A model generated the notes under the pieces. The model saw nothing but the letters and a program-made list of their open reading frames with translations. It was not told where the DNA came from and did no database searches. The position numbers and the translations under genes were made by a program. This document shows, in pieces, positions 56,421 through 64,000 of a stretch of 64,000 bases of DNA. The DNA comes from Saprolegnia diclina VS20. Taxonomy: Eukaryota > Oomycota > Saprolegniomycetes > Saprolegniales > Saprolegniaceae. Within the stretch, counting starts at the first letter, position 1. Each line of letters begins with the position of its first letter. Where the stretch lies: positions 316,077-380,076 of the forward strand of contig NW_008246099.1 of assembly GCF_000281045.1 (NCBI RefSeq). The letters run 5' to 3'.

Positions 56421-58666
56421 CTACCGCGGGTGGAGCCAGGTGTCGAGGTCGACAGCTTCGATGCGCTCGGCTTCGTCTTGGGCGGCTTGGACGTTTTCGT
56501 AGCGCTCGGCCTCGGGCTGTAGTCTACGCACCACGCAAGACCGTGTACAATATGTCATTGAACGTACCGTGGCACAACCTTGTCGGCCGACGTGAGTCGC
56601 ATCTCGGTCGGAAGACGACTCATGTCGAGCTTGGGCACTTCGAGGCGCTTGGTCTGCCACAGCAAGTGGCGCGTCGGCGCTTCGTACAGCACCTCGTCGA
56701 CAGGCAGCGTGCAGAAGATCGTAAACGAGGCCCCGCACGCCACTAGAGAAGACGGTGAACTTGGTGGTTACCAGAGACGACGCACGCGACGCTATCCGGC
56801 CTCGGGGTCGGTGCTTTGCAGAGAGGAGGTGCGGGAGCGGGCTAAAGGCGTCTTTGCTGCCCCACGTGTACAAATGGCCTTGCACGGTCAGCGCGGCCAT
56901 GTGCTGCAAGCCACATGCAATCATTCGCACGCTCTCTCGCGGGTCGCCCGGTGACTTCATGGGTGGCAGCGGCACCATTTGGGGGCTCTGCGCGACTTGG
57001 TTGCTGCCGAGTCCCAGCTAGGCGCGCTCCATGAGACGCCATGTTTCTGCAACTCCAGCACGTACTTGGCCGTACACGCCCGTGCCCCAAGTAAACACCT
57101 AGTACGAGTCGTGATGCCGCAACGCTTCGATTTGTACCGTGCCAGCGTTCAGTGCAGGGCTCTCAGCCAAAATGGCCGCCGACTGCCACGCACTACACGC
57201 CACTGCGATCGCACAGTGGAACGGCGGCGAGAGACCTTCAATGCGCCTCGGCTCGGTGACGCGGGCGTCGCTGCTGATTAGCCCGAGGCGGCCTACCAAA
57301 GCCGTGAGCTCAAAGATGCACAGTGGCGAGACCTCCGTCGCTGCAGCCCCACGCGTACATGTCGCCCGTGTCGGTCGCAACGAGCGAGTGCATGGCGCCG
57401 CAAGCAACCTTGCGCACGTTTTTGTCCTCGAGCGCTGCGATCCGCTGTGGGGTGGACACCATCGCACTCGCTACGACGGATCTCAACCATAGAACGGCCA
57501 ACGCGGTGATGCGGTACCTCCCAGCCCCAGCTGCCCATGGGCGTTGCCACCCCACGCAAACACGACCCCGTTCTGCTCCTTGACATTGTCGCATGCCGCG
57601 AGCGAGTGTTGGGTGCCGACGCCGATCGAGACAGTCGTGTACGTCTCGGTGACGCCGACAATGAACGGCCGCTGGCGCGCGCGCACGGCGTGGTCGAGGC
57701 CGAGCTGGCCGTACGGGTTGTTGCCCCACATGTACATCTCGCCCGTCGACGCGAGTGCCGCCGCATGCGTGTGGCCGACGCAGAGTGATTGGATGTGGCC
57801 CATGCGGAGCGTCTGCATCGGAACGGGCGTCACGAGCCACTGCGCTGCGTACGGGTCGGTGAAGACGTCTTGGTCCCGCAGTGTGCTGCAGAGACCGACT
57901 TGGGCGGCCAAGCCCGACGTTTTGCAGAGCCAGACCATGCCCTTGGCCGTGTCAATGGCGTACACGGCCTCCGACTCAAAGTTCTAGACGGCAATAGCGT
58001 GAGAGTATACGTAAAAGGAGAGGACGTACCGCTGCGACAGTTGATATGCTGCGACCACTGAGCGGTCGTAAGATGGTGGGCCGACTCTCGGGTGTTGCTG
58101 CCAGCACGTACACGCCGCCTTGGGCTGGCAAGATCGTTGGTGAAATGACATTATGAGAATGGGACGGTACCCTGGAGCCTCTTGTCGTTGGCTCGCGTGG
58201 CCGCTTCGAGTGCCACGTCGCGGACGTGCATGCGCAAGTCGATCCAGTGCTGGATCGACTGGATGAGCTGGCCCTTCTTGCCCGTGAACCCCGGAATCTC
58301 GAGCCGGAGCGCCAGGTCTTCGAGCTCGGTGCGCTTGAGTGCGTGCAGGTCAACCTGTTGCCAATGCGTTCGGTCGAAGAGCACGTGGTGCGCTTTGACG
58401 CGCGTCATGGCCATGCGCACGCGATAGCGGTTCTCAATGTGGCGGCACCGAGCCGCGTAGCTGCGGAAGAGCCGCTGGATCATGCGCGCCGCGACGTCTT
58501 GCTTCTTGGCGCGCATTCGCAGCCCCCATGTGAAGCGGCCTTTCTGCAGCGGGTGCTTTGCCTTCTTCTTGGTCTTGTTGCCCTTGGCTGGTAGCTTGGC
58601 CGCCGCCTGTGGTGGCGACGGTGGCGGCAACGGCGCAGCGCTGCGAGGCTTGGGCAGCGGCCCCAT
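56421..58666 (-). CDS. IQ-SAP-RCC1 repeat protein
   Basis: Nine exons in gene order: 58171-58666 (start uncertain), 58030-58124, 57518-57983, 57333-57470, 57138-57292, 57066-57098, 56786-57017, 56568-56742 and 56421-56523, about 630 residues. After a basic Pro/Lys-rich start comes an IQ motif (ARMIQRLFRSYAARCRHI), then a SAP-like helix pair (LKRTELEDLALRLEIPGF, then GKKGQLIQSIQHWI). The rest forms RCC1 blades (ALASTGEMYMWGNNPYGQLG, VVFAWGGNAHGQLGLG, SLVATDTGDMYAWG, VFTWGTGVYGQLGLGS). The frame is open upstream to 58774, so a longer N-terminus is possible. RCC1 blades may give exchange-factor or scaffold activity; SAP may bind nucleic acid. The function is not known. Confidence 0.75.
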
Positions 58667-59004
58667 GCCTTTTGAACGTTTCGTTGGCGCCGATCCGCCG
58701 TTTTGAAAAGGCAGACGAATCGTCGCAGCGCGTAGTCCTATGGTACCGGTACCTACGAGCCCACCAACGTCCACGATGGTCCAGTCCTATGTGCATGCTG
58801 GTGAACCCTTATAACGCTTCGCGCCAGAGCTGGTATCGGTGGCCAGCCACAGGACTGCGCGTCTGTCACTAGGGTATTATTATTTACGGGACTATCCAGA
58901 GGGCTGTGACCTATCCTGAGACTAAACCTACCCCGCGCAATAGCGATTCCAAACAGAAAAGATCCGAAGACAGTATCTGTTGTAGAGTTGCAGAAGGAGG
59001 ATAT
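58667..59004. other. Intergenic spacer, possibly with 5' part of the RCC1 gene
   Basis: 338 bp. The open minus frame above 58666 may be coding; otherwise nothing is seen. Confidence 0.4.
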
Positions 59005-61979
59005 CTAGAAGACGCCGACAAACCAGCGCTGGTACTTGTCGTACCAACGCGTGCGCCAGTTGTCGAGCGACGTGTCAATGAGCTGGTGCACAAAGTCTTC
59101 GCACTCGCTGACGCTGAGCTCGGGCCGGAAGCGCTCGGCGAGCGCGTCGATCGTGCCCCGTGGGTCGCCGGCAAAGCACGGCAGGTCTTCGTTGCCGGCA
59201 ATCATCATCTCGGCGAGGAGCGTGATGCGGTACCGGTACTTGCGCGCGACCAAGAACGAGCGCACGCAGAGCGACCGGAACCGCCGAAACGCCGCCGAGC
59301 GCGGGCCGCCCATGAGTTCGACAAAGTCCCCCGTGAGCTTGAAGGGCGCCGACTCAAAGTGCACTTGTCCCGGGTTGTTGCCGAGCATAAAGCCAAAGTC
59401 AATGTGAATGAGGTGGCCCTCGGCGTCCAAGAGGATGTTGCCGTTGTGCCGGTCCTTGATCTGCAGGAGGTAGCATACGATCGAGTACGCGGCGACCGAC
59501 TCGACAAACGCCTTTTGCGCGGCCTGGCCCGACGACGTCGTCACGTCGCCAAACCGCGTCTCAAAGAAGTCGGAAAGCGACACAAAGTTGGGGTGGTTGC
59601 GCTTGAGCGAGTCGAGCGAGATCGTGTCGGCGATGGCCTCGACGAGCCCGGCGGTCGAGGACGTCGCGAGCACATCGTACGGCCGCAAAAACACTGGCAA
59701 CTTGGCCTCCTGAAACACTTGGTGGAACTGCCGGATGAGCTGCGACGCAAACTGCTCCTGGCGCAAATCGTCGTTGGCCTTGACGATCACGGGCAAAAGC
59801 CGCCACGTCGGGAGGTGCCCCCACGGCGAGAGCGCGCGGAGCCGAGCCTCTTTCTCTTCCCAGCGTTCCTTGAAGATGACGCACGGCAGCTCGCCGTTCG
59901 AGTGCGGTGGCAGCGAGTACGTCGCTGGCTTGTCCGCCAGTAGCAGCTGGTCGTCTTCAAAGCGCGACGTGGCCAGGTACCGGTCCGTGCTGTCGACGCG
60001 CCGCAGTCGCTGAGTGGCGTGGTCGGGCGACAAGCCGTCCTCGGAATTTGTCGGCGACGTCACGTCCGTGTCCGTGTCGATGGTGACGATCGGCACTTGG
60101 ATTGGCGCCGGGCGCGACGTGGTGCGCGGCGAAAACTGCGGCGGGTACGGGTAGTCGTAGCTCGACGTGCGCTGCGGCGACGTCGGGTGCAATGGCTCCA
60201 AATGCGCGCTCACGGACCGCGACGACGTAGGGCGCGTCTTGGTCAGAGGGGTCGGCGGCTTGGGCTTGAGCGTATCGAGGAGCCCGTCCAAGAGCGTCGT
60301 CTCGGGCACCGCCGCCTCGCTCCAAAAGCCGAGCTTGCCCGGGTCCTGCGCCTTGTTGTTGTCGCAAGGCGTCGGTGGCTTGCTTGCGGCGCCGCCGATC
60401 GAGAGGCGGAAGCGGTGCTTGAACTGCGCAAAGCGGTCGACGGGCTTGGTCGCGTACGAGAAATAGTCGACGACTTCGAGGCAGAGCAGGTACGGTACGC
60501 GTTCCTACGCGTATGAACCCTGAGTGTACGACGATGGCGACCGAGCAGCGTACCCGTGTGCTAAAGGTAAAGCTCTCCGAGATATGAATGCGCTTGATGC
60601 GGTGAAAGGGATTGCCGACGGGCACGAAGAGCGAGAGGCTCGGGAGGTAGAGCGACTGGAGCTCCGAGAGCCACTCGCGGAGCTGATCGTTGCGGAAGAC
60701 GCGGGGAATCGCGCGAAGGCTCGACGAGAGGCCGGCGAGGCGGTTGATGAACATGGCGTTGAGCTCGAACGGGTTGGTCTGCGTCGCCGCATAGTCGCCG
60801 GCCTCCATCGAGGATAAATACGCCCGCGGTGAGAGCGACGGGAACGTCTGGTAGTGCGTCTCGTCGGCCGAGTGCACGAGGAGCGCTTCGTCCTCGGTGG
60901 TTTCGCCCCGCTCGAGCGTCGGCGAGATCGGCTCGGGCGCCTCGCCAAAGCCCTGGCGGACGAGAAGTCGCTCCGAGGCCTCAAGGCCGCGCACCGAGAT
61001 CTCGTCGATGAGCATCTGCACGCGCAGGCGCTTCTCGGGCGTCGCGTACGCGGGGCTGCCGACGCAGAAGGACTCGAGGTACCAGCGCATCTTTTGAGCA
61101 AACACGTGCGACCTACATACGCATCATGACAACCATACATCTTTGGCGGTCGTGATCCTACTTGTTGCACTTGTCGAGGAGGATGAGGCTAATGTCGCCG
61201 TCGGTCGCTTGCTGAAAGGCGCCGAGGAGGAGGAAGCTGCACAGCTGCGGGATGTAAAACTCAAAATCCTTTGGGTCCTCGTCGGCCACGGCTTCGAGCC
61301 GAGCGGCCGCGTCGTCCTTATGCGCGTACACGCGCAGGATCGCGTCAAAGGTCGGGTCGGTCCGGAAGCGAAACTTGGCCATAAGCGACGTCCACTTGGC
61401 CTGCCAGTTGGCGAGCTCAATCTTCATGCGCAGCGTGAGGATGCCCTTCTCGAGCATCGAGTGCGAGTGCGAGAGCTTGGGCATGCCGGCCTTCTCGCGC
61501 AGAAGCGCCTCGATCTTCTCTTCCTCGGCGTTGCCGCGCCGCTCGCGGTCGCGGTTGCGGCCAATGACGCACAGCACTTCAAAGCTCGTCGCGAGAAGCG
61601 AGAGGCCGACGACTGTCCACCAGTACGTTGCGTGCCATGCGTCTTGGTGGTACACGCGAAAGCTCATGCTGTCGTTGACAAAGATCTCGACGAGGACGCC
61701 GAGTAGCGCGAGCACGCAGAGCTGGGCGCAAACGACGAGGAAGACAAAGAGGCGCGTCGAGCGGTACAGCGACTTGCGCGTGACGTAGACAACGTAGACG
61801 AAGAGGATCGTGCGCAAGGCCGCGAGCACGACGACGCTGGCGAGGCTCTGCTTGAAGTCGAGCGCGTTCGCCCAGTCGTGGGCCAGCACCTCGCTGCGCC
61901 CCGTGAGCGTCGGCGCGGCCACGTAGAGCCCGGCGAGGGCGAGCTCGAGGAAGAGGCCGCAGGCAGTCGACGCGAGCAT
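59005..61979 (-). CDS. Phosphatidylinositol 4-kinase with N-terminal membrane domain
   Basis: Exons in gene order: 61162-61979, 60554-61112 and 59005-60504 (two 49-nt introns) give 958 residues. Residues 1-145 contain four hydrophobic helices. A lipid-kinase-unique/helical region follows (FYIPQLCSFLLLGAF, then KSHVFAQKMRWYLESF across intron 1). The motif ESFTFSTRERVPYLLCLEV joins across intron 2. A 150-residue Ser/Thr/Pro linker leads to the kinase: LLPVIVKANDDLRQEQFASQ (ATP lysine), then YLLQIKDRHNGNILLDAEGH (catalytic DRHNGN) and IHIDFGFML (DFG). These are PI4K type III beta signatures. Ordinary PI4KB is a soluble Golgi-recruited enzyme, so the built-in membrane domain is unusual. The gene appears intact. 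Confidence 0.92.
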
Positions 61980-62901
61980 GCGAATGGGCGGTTAATGCGC
62001 CAACCAGCAACCCGATGAATCCAAGATTCCGGCACTCCCGCAGCGATAAAGTGGAGGAATTGTACTTGCTGTTTGTATACCTGCGTCATTTTATTTTTCT
62101 GCACTGCGGCTACCCTATGCACTGTTCGAGTGATATCCCAATCCTCTATGCATGCATACCTCCAACATCGGATATATCCATAATACGATCCAGCCTCAAA
62201 AGACGCATGATAAAACCTTTAGGAATACATATCGAAACACAAGCGATACTTGAAGCCATGCCAGAGTCGTGCTGGCGGCTTCAACGGCGGCTGCGTGAGA
62301 AAGGTGCGTTGGGGTTGTGGCGCCCTCTTGGGTGTGCTGCTTGCGCCGTCGCCCAGCGAGTAGTATCTGCTTGCGTTAATCTGGGAGAGTATCCCGGTGG
62401 TTTCTTGCTTCAGTTCTGCAATCGTCGGCCACCCGAGTGGCCTTGGTGCATAAATACACAGCGGCTAGTAACCCGAGCCCTGGGAACGAAACACCTGCGA
62501 CCCGATCAAGATGTTCGCCGTACAGTGTTAACTGTAAATACAGCGTCGTGGCCAAGCACTGGATCGCACCAGGCGGGATCGCGATTTCCAACGACGTTGC
62601 CGCTGACGCTAGCTTGAATAGAATTGCAGCTGCAGAGGACCCGTTGGTAAAGAAGAAGGACGCAGCTGCGCGATAGGAACGCGACAGCCCATGAAGAGAT
62701 CGTCACAGTCCTTGGCCACAAGAACCTTCAGGTTACGGTACTTGAGCCAGCGCTGCTGGTTCACTCTGCCTTGCATTCTCACGCGGCCCTCTTTTGTGTG
62801 GACTGCTACATTGCTCTCACGGTTCACGACGACTCCTTCTTTCTCAATGAAAGCTCATGCAATTCATACATATGACGGAACTAAAGTCGATCCGTGATTG
62901 A
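61980..62901. other. Intergenic region, possible minor coding fragment
   Basis: About 920 bp. A minus-strand stretch at 62609-62827 is open and ends RPSSLPTGPLQLQFYSS before a stop, but has no start, domain or splice partner that I can support. The rest is AT-rich spacer. Confidence 0.4.
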
Positions 62902-63735
62902 CTAGACGAGGCGCGTGGGCATGCGTCCAGACGCGACCTTGCTGCGCTGCTTGTCCAGCGTGGCCTGCAAGTTGCTCGTCGCCTTGGCGTTCGACTTGCG
63001 CTCACTCTTCTTGCCTTGCTGCATGTGCACAGCGGCAAAGAAGCACGACGTCGCGTACGACACGGTCGCAGCGACCTCCATGTAGTACGACGCACCGAGG
63101 CGCAAGCGCTGGCCCGACGGCGCTTGGCCGTTCCAAACGATGAACGCGATCGCGGCCCAGATCGTCGCGAGGCCGGTCATCATGGCGGCAAAACCCACGA
63201 TGCACGACTCGTTGCGCGCGCAGCAGACGCCGGCGAGAAGGAGGCAGAAGGCAAAGGCCCCAAAGATGGGGCTCAGCATCGCGAACGCGAGTGACGCCTT
63301 GCCCTTGGCGCTGCACGTGTTGGTCAAGAAGGCATCGAACGTCGCTTCGTCAATGTCGAGCACAGTCGAGAGAAGGCGCTTTTTAGAGCCGCCGTCTTGG
63401 GCGAACGTCGCACACGCACCTTGGTTGGGCAGCACGATGGTCGAGTTGGCATCCGACGCGTTCAAGTCCACACGGACATTGCGGCTGCTGCTGTAGTAGA
63501 GGTAGCACTGCCCCGTCGTCTGCACGTTTTCATCGAGACCATGCGATCCGGACTGGAGGAACGAGACGTCGGTGCAGTAGCCCCACACGCCGGCCGTGAA
63601 CGTCGCCGACGTCATTTGGCCATTGTTCGAGTACGCGAGGAGAGACCAGAGCGGGAGGCCCGCGGCGAAGGCTGAGAGCACGACGGCAGCGGCGCTGGCC
63701 GCGACGCTAAGCATTCCGACGCAGGAGCATGGCAT
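62902..63735 (-). CDS. Claudin-like four-helix membrane protein
   Basis: Single exon, 277 residues. The start at 63735 (MPCSCVGMLSV) is chosen because it leads directly into helix 1 (AASAAAVVLSAFAAGLPLW); the frame is open to 63780. The first extracellular loop has GLPLWSLLAYSNN and GVWGYCTDV, a W-x-C arrangement like PMP22/claudin proteins, plus N-glycosylation sites (NAS, NST). Three further helices follow near 165-190, 197-220 and 238-258, then a basic Lys/Arg/Ser-rich cytosolic tail. A TTATCCGGA element lies 59 bp upstream. The role is not known. Confidence 0.8.
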   Translation of the reverse strand: MPCSCVGMLSVAASAAAVVLSAFAAGLPLWSLLAYSNNGQMTSATFTAGVWGYCTDVSFLQSGSHGLDENVQTTGQCYLYYSSSRNVRVDLNASDANSTIVLPNQGACATFAQDGGSKKRLLSTVLDIDEATFDAFLTNTCSAKGKASLAFAMLSPIFGAFAFCLLLAGVCCARNESCIVGFAAMMTGLATIWAAIAFIVWNGQAPSGQRLRLGASYYMEVAATVSYATSCFFAAVHMQQGKKSERKSNAKATSNLQATLDKQRSKVASGRMPTRLV

Positions 63736-63977
63736 GGTCAAGCGTTGCTGGCCGGAGGCAATTTCACAACTGCCGTGCAACAGCTCATTTTTGTCCGGAT
63801 AAAATGACGTGTAACTGCTGCGGCCCTCCGCGCCGCAATTTTTTTATTTATTCTCCATACAAATAGAATATAGACATGCGGCAAAAATGTATTAAAATAC
63901 GTATGTTTTTCAAAACATACAGCGACCAAGTGATTACGAGCCGATAAATTCTATTGCGCAAAACCGTCCTTGCCTCG
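63736..63977. other. Short divergent intergenic region
   Basis: 242 bp, AT-rich, with TTATCCGGA (minus orientation) at 63794-63802. It lies between the claudin-like gene and a possible plus-strand start at 63978. Confidence 0.45.
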
Positions 63978-64000
63978 ATGTCGGACGACGTCTCGATCCT
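63978..64000 (+). CDS. Possible start of next gene, cut by window edge
   Basis: ATG at 63978 opens a frame reading MSDDVSI to the end of the window. The codon use is GC-rich like the genes here, but only seven codons are visible. Confidence 0.3.

Noticed and set aside
58906-59943. 345-codon plus-strand frame opposite the PI4-kinase
   Set aside because: Antisense shadow; the kinase catalytic motifs are on the minus strand.

Overview
The window is nuclear DNA of a flagellated, intron-rich eukaryote, most likely a GC-rich oomycete of the Saprolegniales type. Four things support this. Coding DNA is GC-rich while intergenic DNA is AT-rich. I resolved about 88 introns, nearly all 39-70 nt, often starting GTAC and nearly always ending TAG. 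A short-chain dehydrogenase at 30741 has an upstream sequence matching the oomycete Inr plus flanking-region core promoter. Several genes are ciliary or axonemal, as expected for an organism with zoospores. I saw no tRNA, rRNA or CRISPR array. Exon coordinates were set by eye from splice signals and reading phase; gene ends are firmer than individual introns.

Layout. 1-1750 (-): protein kinase cut by the window edge. 3406-4360 (+): Frag1/DRAM/Sfk1-like membrane protein, convergent with KTI12 (4411-5465, -). 6937-10777 (+): IFT121/WDR35. 11716-12230 (+): small hypothetical gene. 12654-14441 (-) and 14935-16848 (+): head-to-head pair of secreted TTL-fold, EGF-like, single-TM proteins. 16974-18093 (-) and 18908-20316 (+): head-to-head pair of Ctr copper transporters with YHS-like ectodomains, one also carrying a C-terminal HMA domain. 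22237-25486 (+): fused aspartokinase-homoserine dehydrogenase. 26078-29774 (-): ELAPOR/EIG121-like receptor. 30741-31646 (+): SDR. 31881-32978 (+): secretory C2H2 membrane protein. 33013-35415 (-): ZNF598/Hel2 E3 ligase. 36050-37054 (+): EF-hand protein, convergent with CFAP221 (37072-39960, -). 40605-42886 (+): FATP/very-long-chain acyl-CoA synthetase. 44613-45008 (+): small Cys-rich secreted protein. 45087-45572 (-): Dpy-30-motif protein, divergent by 57 bp from a CFAP92-like gene (45630-49288, +). 49708-50181 (+): NF-YC. 50230-52111: apparently complete mariner element. 52827-53868 (+): endonuclease/exonuclease/phosphatase-family gene with an in-frame TAG. 54320-56388 (-): IQ/WW repeat protein. 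56421-58666 (-): IQ-SAP-RCC1 protein. 59005-61979 (-): PI4-kinase with an N-terminal four-helix membrane domain. 62902-63735 (-): claudin-like tetraspan. A new gene may start at 63978.

Themes. IFT121, CFAP221 and CFAP92 serve the flagellum, and the Dpy-30 protein may do so too. KTI12 and ZNF598 act on translation quality. The two copper transporters form a metal-uptake pair. The most unusual architectures are the YHS-Ctr(-HMA) pair, the lumenal TTL pair in which one member has lost catalytic residues, and the membrane-anchored PI4-kinase.
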